23,039 nucleotides of DNA from Merdimonas faecigallinarum. GTDB taxonomy: Bacteria > Bacillota > Clostridia > Lachnospirales > Lachnospiraceae. The DNA lies in the NCBI GenBank assembly GCA_019119285.1, contig DWXJ01000048.1, positions 1 through 23,039 on the forward strand. The letters are read 5' to 3'. A program made the position numbers and the translations under genes. Positions 8,046 through 14,469 of the stretch are shown in pieces (within the stretch, counting starts at the first letter, position 1; each line of letters starts with the position of its first letter). The notes below the pieces were generated by a model. The model made no database searches. It was given only the letters and a program-made list of their open reading frames with translations, and was not told where the DNA came from.

Positions 8046-8074
8046 TTGACTTTTCCATAGAAATATGCTAAGAT
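8046..8074 (+). promoter_or_regulatory. Sigma-A promoter of asnS
   Basis: TTGACT (8046-8051) and TAAGAT (8069-8074) are separated by exactly 17 bp, placing the start near 8081, just before the T-box leader. This supports a leader of about 400 nt before the asnS start codon. Confidence 0.7.
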
Positions 8075-8080
8075 GCGTCT

Positions 8081-8428
8081 CAAAGAAAAATAAGATAAGG
8101 CAAGGAAGAGAACCAGTAGGTATCTGAAATTGTTACAGAGAGTCCCGTTTGCTGAGAGTGGATGCAAGGAAAGATATTTTGAGAGATCAAAGTTCCTGCA
8201 AAGGAATCGAATAACGCCTCGGAGCCGCATACCGACTACATTGTCTGACAATGTTGAGACTATGATGGGAACGCCCATTACAGCGTAAGGGTATCGATGC
8301 CGTGTATAACATTTCCTGTGTTCATACAGACGTCCGTACCTGGAAAGGTCTGTGCCGCGAGACACAGACGAACTAAGGTGGCACCACGGATCTACCATCC
8401 GTCCTTGGAAACGGGGACGGATTTTTTT
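8081..8428 (+). promoter_or_regulatory. T-box riboswitch leader responding to uncharged tRNA-Asn
   Basis: The leader contains the T-box core AAGGTGGCACCACGG at 8376-8389 and ends in an intrinsic terminator, just upstream of asnS. The UGGC at 8379-8382 can pair with GCCA at the 3' end of tRNA-Asn (G as discriminator base). The likely specifier codon is AAC (Asn) at 8213-8215, followed by GCC, which can pair with GGC near 8099-8101 to close the base of stem I. When tRNA-Asn is uncharged, it stabilises the antiterminator and asnS is read; otherwise the terminator forms. The exact 5' border depends on the promoter call. Confidence 0.88.
8397..8428 (+). terminator. Regulated terminator of the asnS T-box
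   Basis: ATCCGTCC (8397-8404) pairs with GGACGGAT (8415-8422) and runs straight into seven T residues. The 5' arm overlaps the sequence used by the alternative antiterminator after the T-box core, as expected for a transcriptional T-box switch. Confidence 0.88.
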
Positions 8429-8478
8429 ATGCTCAAAATTCCGCCCTGCAAAACTATTTTTGAAAGGAAGGATACACA

Positions 8479-9879
8479 ATGAGCAAAGAATGTACGAAAA
8501 TCAAAGAACTCTTTTCTGCACAGGACGCGCACATCGGACACGAAGTCACGGTCCGGGGATGGATCCGCAACCATCGCAAGCAGAAAAATATGGGGTTTAT
8601 AGAATTGTACGACGGAAGCTGTTTCCAGTCTCTGCAGCTGGTATACACAACAGAAAGTGACAAAGATGGCAGGCTGAAAACTCTGCACAACGGCGCCTGC
8701 ATCGAAGCGGCGGGAACCGTACAGCAGGGATTTCAAAAGGAATTGATCGAACTGAATCTCTCCCATGTTACACTGCTGGGAGACTGTCCCGAGGACTATC
8801 CCCTGCAGCCCAAAAGACATTCTCTTGAATTTTTGCGTGAACAAGCCTATCTTCGTCCGAGAACACGTCTGTTCCAGGCCATATTCCGTATCAGAACCGT
8901 GGCTGCACAATCGATCCACGCCTATTTTGCGGACAGAGGTTTCTTATATGTAAACACTCCTTTAATCACCGCAAATGACGCAGAAGGCGCCGGCAACACC
9001 TTTACCGTGACGACACTCGATATCACTGGTATCAAAGAACAGGCAAAGAAAGCTTCTGAAGAGATCTTTAAACAGGATTTCTTCGGAATCCCCGCTTCGC
9101 TTGCAGTAACCGGACAGCTTGAAGCCGAAACATTTGCGATGGCTTTTGGCGACGTATATACCTTCGGACCCACGTTCCGCGCAGAAAACTCAAATACCAA
9201 AACACACATGGCTGAGTTCTGGATGGTGGAACCGGAAATGGCGTTCTGCGACCTGGACCGTCTCATGGATGTGGAAGAAGATTTTTTGAAAACCATTCTC
9301 GGACAGATCATGAAACAATGCAAAGAAGAGCTTACATTCCTGGAAGGCTTTACCAAATTACCGCTCCGGGAAAGAATGCAGGCAGTGATTGACTCTAACA
9401 TCGTCCGGATCCGCCACGAGGATGCCATCCGCATCCTAAAAGAATCCGGTGAATCATTTGAATTTGAACCTGAGTATGGAGAAGACACGGCAAAGGAACA
9501 CGAAAAATATCTCACCGAAAAGTACTTTCATGCACCCGTATTTATCTATGACTGGCCAAAGGACATCAAAGCATTTTATATGTATCAGAACGACGATGGC
9601 AAAACTGTCGGCGCAGTCGATCTGCTCGTCCCGGGTGCCGGCGAACTGATGGGCGGCAGCCAGCGTGAAGTGCGATATGACCGGCTTCTGGCAAGAATGC
9701 AGGAACTTGGCATCTCCACAGACAGCCTGGACTGGTATTTGAACCTTCGCAAATACGGCTCCTGCGACCATTCGGGATTTGGCATGGGCTTTGAACGGTT
9801 ACTGATGTATGTGACAGGAATGGAAAACATCCGGGATGTTATCCCCTTCCACAGAACACCGGGAAGCTGCGAATATTAA
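8479..9879 (+). CDS. asnS: Asparagine--tRNA ligase
   Basis: A 466-residue class IIb synthetase that charges tRNA-Asn with asparagine. It has an N-terminal OB-fold anticodon-binding domain (about residues 10-105, VRGWIRNHRKQKNMGF) and a class II catalytic core: motif 1 region near 135-165 (VNTPLI), motif 2 at about 229-253 (FGPTFRAENSNT...EFWMVEPE) and motif 3 near 433-446 (GFGMGFERLLMY), with the family's PFHRTPG end. The AsnRS rather than AspRS or LysRS identity is supported by the Asn T-box in front. A GGAAGGA site precedes the ATG. The gene is single, between its T-box leader and its own terminator. Confidence 0.95.
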   Translation: MSKECTKIKELFSAQDAHIGHEVTVRGWIRNHRKQKNMGFIELYDGSCFQSLQLVYTTESDKDGRLKTLHNGACIEAAGTVQQGFQKELIELNLSHVTLLGDCPEDYPLQPKRHSLEFLREQAYLRPRTRLFQAIFRIRTVAAQSIHAYFADRGFLYVNTPLITANDAEGAGNTFTVTTLDITGIKEQAKKASEEIFKQDFFGIPASLAVTGQLEAETFAMAFGDVYTFGPTFRAENSNTKTHMAEFWMVEPEMAFCDLDRLMDVEEDFLKTILGQIMKQCKEELTFLEGFTKLPLRERMQAVIDSNIVRIRHEDAIRILKESGESFEFEPEYGEDTAKEHEKYLTEKYFHAPVFIYDWPKDIKAFYMYQNDDGKTVGAVDLLVPGAGELMGGSQREVRYDRLLARMQELGISTDSLDWYLNLRKYGSCDHSGFGMGFERLLMYVTGMENIRDVIPFHRTPGSCEY

Positions 9880-9880
9880 A

Positions 9881-9930
9881 CAAGAGATCCTGACCGGGAA
9901 CACCCCGGCCGGGATCTCTTGCTTTTCTTC
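9881..9930 (+). terminator. Rho-independent terminator of asnS
   Basis: CAAGAGATCC (9881-9890) pairs with GGATCTCTTG (9912-9921), with an inner CCGG/CCGG helix, followed by CTTTTCTTC. It lies 2 nt after the asnS stop and also faces the converging nitroreductase gene. Confidence 0.85.
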
Positions 9931-9938
9931 ATAATATC

Positions 9939-10451
9939 TTACAGATAGCTGACTGTCTCTGAAAGTTCTTTGCGGTTGCTGTGATTTGGCAGAGGACCCG
10001 CATCTTCCGTCGGATACCCCAGGTCCAGAAGCATCAGCACTTCCTCCTGCTCGGGAAGTCCGAATTCTTTTGCCGCCTCTTCTGGATCAAACAGGTTGAG
10101 CCAGCAGCTCTCCACTCCTGCATCTTTAGCCGCCAGCATCAGATGGGTCGCTACGATGGGCGCATCCTCAATCCCGGAATCTCTCTTCCCTCCCGGATAA
10201 GTAAACACATTGTTTTTGTCAAAGGCAACCAGCAACACTGTGGGCGCCCCATACCGACACCGGGTCAGCTTATCAATCTTTGCCAGCCCTTCCTCTGACT
10301 GTATCACGTAAATGTGCTGTTCCTGCAGGTTCTTGGCAGTAGGAGCCAGGCGTCCTGCCTCCAGGATCTGATCCAGCTTTTCCTGTTCAATCTGCCGGCT
10401 CTCATAACTCTTACAAGAATACCGTTCTCTTACAACTTCTGAAAATTCCAT
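9939..10451 (-). CDS. Nitroreductase-family flavoprotein
   Basis: A 170-residue protein of the nitroreductase fold (FMN-dependent, NAD(P)H oxidising). Family features are the N-terminal RERYSCKSY (FMN phosphate contact; compare the common R-x-S-x-R pattern), the LAPTAKNLQ stretch at about 36-44 and the C-terminal LDLGYP. It is on the short side for the family and belongs to the small group often annotated only as 'nitroreductase family protein'; the real substrate is unknown. The ATG at 10451 has AGGAGG 9 nt upstream, and a promoter is visible at 10483-10511. It is monocistronic, facing asnS. Confidence 0.85.
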   Translation of the reverse strand: MEFSEVVRERYSCKSYESRQIEQEKLDQILEAGRLAPTAKNLQEQHIYVIQSEEGLAKIDKLTRCRYGAPTVLLVAFDKNNVFTYPGGKRDSGIEDAPIVATHLMLAAKDAGVESCWLNLFDPEEAAKEFGLPEQEEVLMLLDLGYPTEDAGPLPNHSNRKELSETVSYL

Positions 10452-10482
10452 TCTGCACTTCCTCCTTTTTCTTTCTGCCTTT

Positions 10483-10511
10483 ATTATAATCCTGCCCTCT
10501 GGGAGTGAAAA
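10483..10511 (-). promoter_or_regulatory. Predicted sigma-A promoter of the nitroreductase gene
   Basis: On the minus strand, TTTTCA (10506-10511) and a consensus TATAAT (10483-10488) are 17 bp apart. The spacer contains a small palindrome CCCAGAGGG. The start would fall near 10476, about 25 nt before the initiation codon. Confidence 0.55.
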
Positions 10512-10532
10512 GAAGTATTTTCAGATTTCTGC

Positions 10533-11525
10533 TTACCGCTCCACCTGATTCCGGTAAATGCTGCTGACTACACCCCACACGATTCCTGCCACCGGCCAGA
10601 TCACCCAGGTAATATGCCACTCCATGGTCAGAAAGCTGACCAGCAGATATACAGCTGTCACACAGCCCCAGTAAATCCCGCTGATCCGTTTATTCTGCTT
10701 CTTGGCGATGCGGGTATAATCTCCCTCTTCCAGAAGAACCTGATAACCGTCCCAGATAATGCAGGTGCGCACAATGAGAAAAACTCCAGTTGCCACAAGG
10801 AACAGCAGCAGACTGATCGCCCCGGTAAGCGCCATGACATTTTCTTCTCCAAATAGCAGGATCATCAGGAAAATAGGGATACAGGAGGCCACGCACAGCG
10901 CTACTCCCGCTGCCAGTTCAATGACATGACCTCTCTCATATTTCTGCTTCCGATCCCGAACCATGCCATCTACTCCGTAGGCTGTATCCAGCGCCTCTTT
11001 CTCCAGAAAATCATACTTTTCGTCATAATGACCGGTAATCACAAAGATAGATACTGCTGCAACGATCAGAAGAATCAGGATAGTAGTCCCCAGAAGGGCG
11101 CCCTGATCTTCCGTCAACGGAAGCAATCCCGCTTCTCCGGCGCCGGAAAGAAGAAGCAGAAATACCGGAGACATAATACATAAAAACACGCCAAAAGCGC
11201 AGGGAACAGAGACCTTCTGACAATGAGCCAGATAATCGTTGGCAAGTTCCATGGACACCGGCACCAGCTTCTCTCCGGTCTCGTCTGCAATCTTCTCATC
11301 TGCTGCCGGGTTTTTCTCCTCTTCTTCCATCTCGTCGCGAAGAAGATAGTCTGTACTGACATCAAATAGTTCTGACAGTTTCAGGATCCGGTTCATATCC
11401 GGAACCGACAAAGCCCCTTCCCATTTAGAAATGGATTGCCGGCTTACTTCCATTTTCTCCGCCAGTTCCTCCTGGGACCAGCCAGCCTTCTTTCGTAAAT
11501 AAATAATTTTGTCTGCTAAGATCAT
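10533..11525 (-). CDS. XRE-type helix-turn-helix protein with six predicted membrane segments
   Basis: A 330-residue protein with a Cro/C1-type DNA-binding domain at residues 3-62 (RKKAGWSQEELAEKMEVS, RQSISKWE), an acidic linker (EMEEEEKNP, about 65-85) and six hydrophobic segments at about 108-129, 144-164, 202-226, 230-256, 281-301 and 304-324. This suggests a membrane-anchored transcription factor, a type common in Lachnospiraceae; the signal is unknown. The ATG at 11525 is chosen because AAGGAG precedes it by 7 nt and the helix-turn-helix begins right after; the longer frame to 11639 adds 38 residues without domain character. It follows the rRNA methyltransferase gene on the same strand after about 140 bp, and no convincing promoter was found in that gap. 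Confidence 0.85.
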   Translation of the reverse strand: MILADKIIYLRKKAGWSQEELAEKMEVSRQSISKWEGALSVPDMNRILKLSELFDVSTDYLLRDEMEEEEKNPAADEKIADETGEKLVPVSMELANDYLAHCQKVSVPCAFGVFLCIMSPVFLLLLSGAGEAGLLPLTEDQGALLGTTILILLIVAAVSIFVITGHYDEKYDFLEKEALDTAYGVDGMVRDRKQKYERGHVIELAAGVALCVASCIPIFLMILLFGEENVMALTGAISLLLFLVATGVFLIVRTCIIWDGYQVLLEEGDYTRIAKKQNKRISGIYWGCVTAVYLLVSFLTMEWHITWVIWPVAGIVWGVVSSIYRNQVER

Positions 11526-11667
11526 ATGCTTTCTCCTTCTGCCAGACGGCCTGTCTGACGCGCCGCACTGGTCTTTGTTAAGGAAAGTATACTGTTTTGG
11601 GCCATCCTGCGCCAGCAACCAGACTTTACAATTCCGCAACCAGCGCGTACATTACTGGTAAACAGCC

Positions 11668-13038
11668 TTATTTTTTATTCAGAAGACAGACACATTCTGT
11701 ATGATATGTGCCGGGGAATAAATCGACGCACGCCATCCGTTCCACCTGGTATCCTCTCCCCTGCAGAAGTTCCAGATCTCTTGCAAGACTGGTGGGCTTG
11801 CATGCAATGTATACCATCTTCTGTACCCCGAACCGGATGATCTTCTCAAGCGCTTTGGGATTCACGCCATCTCTTGGGGGATCCAGCACGATCAGATCCG
11901 GCACTTCTCCCAGTTCATCGATCACCTTCAGTACATCCCCTGCCCAGAAGGCGCAGTTATTAAGACCGTTTAATGCCGCATTCTCTCTTGCCGCTTCCAC
12001 AGCTTCTTCCACGATTTCCACGCCCACGACTTTTGCGGCTACCGGAGCCAGGATCTGGGCGATGGTGCCGGTACCGCTGTACAGGTCGAAGATCACCTTA
12101 TCCTTTGTGTCACCGATGTAGCTTCTGGCTGTCTCATACAGGACTTCCGCCCCCAGAGAATTGGTCTGGAAGAAGGAAAACGGCGTAATCTTAAACCGCA
12201 GTCCCAGAAGCTCCTCATAAAAATAATTCTGTCCGTAAAGAATATCTGTTCCTTCATCTTTCACCACATCCGCCACACTGTCGTTTCTTGTATGGAGAAT
12301 GCCTGCAATGGTTCCCTCCAGTTCCAGTTCCAGAAGCGCTTCCGCAAATCCGTGACCGTCAAACTCACGGTCTCCTTCTTCCGTCGTAGTCACCAGATCG
12401 ATCAGGATCTCTCCGGTCTTTACCGCTTTTCTTACCAGCAGATGCCGGAAAAATCCGGTATGACGCATCCGGTGATAATAAGGAAGACCGGTGCTTTTTG
12501 CATAATCCAGTGTCCTGATGAGGATTTTTCGGAAATCCTCATCTACGATCCGGCATTCCGGCACATTGACAATATCATGGAAACTGCCTCTTTTATGCAT
12601 CCCGAGAGCCAGCGGCCCGTCTTTGTACTCATCTCCAAAGGAAAACTCCATCTTATTGCGGTAGGCCTCCTGCCGGGGGCTTGGATGGATCCCTTCCCAG
12701 ATGTATTCCCCGTCCACAGCCTCATCCATCATGTTTCTGATCTGGGTCTCTTTTAATTGCAGCTGTTCCTCATACGGAAGATTCTGATAGGTGCATCCGC
12801 CACATTGCCCGAAATGCGGACAGGGCGGTGTGATCTCGTTCGCAGCGGGCTCCAGAACCTCCAGGATCCGTCCCTCTGCCTTTCCTTTACGGATCTTATT
12901 TACCGAAAACCGTACCAGCTGCCCTGGCGCCCCGTTCTTTACAACAACCGTTTTTTTCTCCTCCGGAATAAAGATCTTTCCTTTGTTCGGAAATTCCACT
13001 TCCTGGATCCGGCCTTCATAGATCTGTCCTTTTTTCAT
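11668..13038 (-). CDS. rlmD: 23S rRNA (uracil-5-)-methyltransferase, RlmD/RumA family
   Basis: A 456-residue SAM-dependent enzyme with an N-terminal TRAM domain (about 1-60), an iron-sulfur site (Cys73, Cys79, Cys82 in CPHFGQCGGC, and Cys162) and a C-terminal Rossmann methyltransferase. SAM motif DLYSGTGTI is at 318-326, DPPRDG at 386-391, the nucleophile is Cys413 (ACKPTSLARD, usually C-N-P) and the base Glu448 (HTEC). It methylates C5 of a uridine in 23S rRNA; Firmicutes carry several paralogues with different target positions (U747 or U1939 types), and I cannot assign which. GGAGAG lies 5 nt before the ATG. It starts 24 nt after the NYN-domain gene, so the two are likely cotranscribed. Confidence 0.9.
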   Translation of the reverse strand: MKKGQIYEGRIQEVEFPNKGKIFIPEEKKTVVVKNGAPGQLVRFSVNKIRKGKAEGRILEVLEPAANEITPPCPHFGQCGGCTYQNLPYEEQLQLKETQIRNMMDEAVDGEYIWEGIHPSPRQEAYRNKMEFSFGDEYKDGPLALGMHKRGSFHDIVNVPECRIVDEDFRKILIRTLDYAKSTGLPYYHRMRHTGFFRHLLVRKAVKTGEILIDLVTTTEEGDREFDGHGFAEALLELELEGTIAGILHTRNDSVADVVKDEGTDILYGQNYFYEELLGLRFKITPFSFFQTNSLGAEVLYETARSYIGDTKDKVIFDLYSGTGTIAQILAPVAAKVVGVEIVEEAVEAARENAALNGLNNCAFWAGDVLKVIDELGEVPDLIVLDPPRDGVNPKALEKIIRFGVQKMVYIACKPTSLARDLELLQGRGYQVERMACVDLFPGTYHTECVCLLNKK

Positions 13039-13062
13039 CCATACTCTCCGTTTCTTCTTTTC

Positions 13063-14013
13063 TTACTGTCGCCTGTCTCCGGAAAGCCTGTGGTATTTTG
13101 CATTCAGGATCGTTCCGTCCTGCTCTACTTTCACATGATCCAGACTCTTCACATATTGATTAAACTGCGCATAACCATAATCACTGATCTTAAAATCTTT
13201 GTATTTTTCATAGACCTTATTTCCAAGCGTGCTCAGCTCGATACCGTTCTTCCCGGCTTTTTTCACCAGACTTACCACATAATTGTCTATATCGGCTTTG
13301 CGTCTCTGATCCTCTTTCAGCGTCACGGTCACAATGTGTCCATGCTTCACCAGCTGAATCCTGGGAAACTGCTCCAGGAATTTGGACAGCATGTTGTAGC
13401 CGTAGCTTCGCACGTCAAAATCCGGATACAGGCTGACCAGACGGCTTCCCACTTCTCCAAGACCAGTGCCTTTATTGCTGTCCTGATTTTCAATGATCAT
13501 ATCGATCACCGCATCCTCGATCTTTCCAATACTGAGGCGCTCATGCTGCACTCTGGCTTTGCCTGCTCCCGGCTCCTGCTCGTCCATCAGATTTTCCAGG
13601 ATCGTAAATTTATCGCAGGCTTTGCGGAAGGGTTCCGGCGTTTTATTTTCTCCCATGCCGATCACAGTCTTTCCGCTCTCCCGAAGACGGCTGACCAGAC
13701 GGGTAAAATCGCTGTCGCTGGATACAATACAGAAACCATCCACATCGTTCGTATATAAAATATCCATCGCATCAATAATCATAGCGGAATCCGTGGCATT
13801 TTTCCCCTGGGTATAACTAAACTGCTGGATCGGAGTGATGGAATTGCTTAAAAGCTGCTCCTTCCAGCCGGAAAGCTGGGTGCTTGTCCAGTCCCCATAT
13901 ATCCTCTTATATGTGATCACACCGTATTTAGAAAGCTCTGTCAGAACAGGCTTGATATACTTTGCCGATACATTTTCCGCATCGATCAGCAGTGCGTAAC
14001 ATTGTTCTTCCAT
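13063..14013 (-). CDS. NYN-domain putative ribonuclease with two OST-HTH/LOTUS-like domains
   Basis: A 316-residue protein. Residues 1-140 form a NYN (PIN-like) nuclease domain with conserved acidic residues in the expected places: Asp11 (LIDAENVS), Asp75 (NATDSAM) and Asp100/Asp102 (SSDSDF), which would bind a metal ion. Two related C-terminal segments at about 160-232 and 241-308 share the pattern of a winged helix with DVRSYGY.../KISDYGY..., typical of OST-HTH/LOTUS RNA-binding domains. The likely role is RNA cleavage or processing, guided by the LOTUS domains; the substrate is unknown. GGAGGA precedes the ATG at 14013. It is followed by the rRNA methyltransferase gene after 24 nt, a context consistent with RNA metabolism. 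Confidence 0.85.
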   Translation of the reverse strand: MEEQCYALLIDAENVSAKYIKPVLTELSKYGVITYKRIYGDWTSTQLSGWKEQLLSNSITPIQQFSYTQGKNATDSAMIIDAMDILYTNDVDGFCIVSSDSDFTRLVSRLRESGKTVIGMGENKTPEPFRKACDKFTILENLMDEQEPGAGKARVQHERLSIGKIEDAVIDMIIENQDSNKGTGLGEVGSRLVSLYPDFDVRSYGYNMLSKFLEQFPRIQLVKHGHIVTVTLKEDQRRKADIDNYVVSLVKKAGKNGIELSTLGNKVYEKYKDFKISDYGYAQFNQYVKSLDHVKVEQDGTILNAKYHRLSGDRRQ

Positions 14014-14049
14014 AGTTGTCCTCCGAAAATAGTAAGAAATGTTTTCAAG

Positions 14050-14110
14050 ATAAAAGCAGGCAGGACGCCCTTCCTCTCACAGATGGGGCTTCCAACCTGC
14101 TCTTTTATTG
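14050..14110 (-). terminator. Rho-independent terminator of the small membrane protein gene
   Basis: Read on the minus strand, AAAGAGCAGG...CCTGCTTTTATC forms an outer stem with inner pairs GGAAGCCCC / GGGCGTCC, closing with a short T-run. It separates the 80-residue protein gene from the NYN gene, so the two are probably separate transcripts. Confidence 0.65.
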
Positions 14111-14132
14111 CGTTCTGAAACTGTAATCTCTT

Positions 14133-14375
14133 CTATACCTGATCATCATCATTGAAGAAATCATCGTCAAAATCATCGTCGAAATCTTCCTCAAAATCTT
14201 CCAGATAATCCGGTGTAAAGAAGCAGTATACCGCATAAGCGATGGCTGCAACCGCAGCTACAGCTCCTACAATGGCAAGTACCCAGAGTACTGTCTTGCA
14301 CTGGCTGCTTTCCTCCTTCTTATTGATCAGTTCGTTCAACTTTGTTGCAGCAATGATATCCTCTACCTTACTCAT
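14133..14375 (-). CDS. Small single-pass membrane protein with acidic C-terminal tail
   Basis: An 80-residue protein of unknown function. A short polar N-terminus (1-26) is followed by one membrane helix at about 28-53 and a tail (56-80) in which 15 of 25 residues are Asp or Glu, with phenylalanines every four residues (EEDF, DDDF, DDDF). There is no signal-peptidase site. A ribosome site (AAAGGA, then GGGAG) lies before the ATG at 14375, and a TATAAT occurs upstream near 14430. It has its own terminator, so it is a single-gene unit between the helicase and the NYN gene. The tail could bind divalent metals or a basic partner; this is a guess from composition. Confidence 0.75.
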   Translation of the reverse strand: MSKVEDIIAATKLNELINKKEESSQCKTVLWVLAIVGAVAAVAAIAYAVYCFFTPDYLEDFEEDFDDDFDDDFFNDDDQV

Positions 14376-14469
14376 GCTCCCACATCCTTTCTTATGCTGT
14401 CACAGCAAGTTCATTAATTAAAGACATTATATCACTAACATTTTCAGATTACTATAACTTTATGCCAAT

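Noticed and set aside
7979..8479. 166-residue minus-strand open frame opposite the region before asnS
   Set aside because: It is antisense to the T-box leader, which explains the sequence fully; the predicted protein shows no domain.
12757..13758. 333-residue plus-strand open frame
   Set aside because: Antisense to the rRNA methyltransferase and NYN genes, which both have clear domains.
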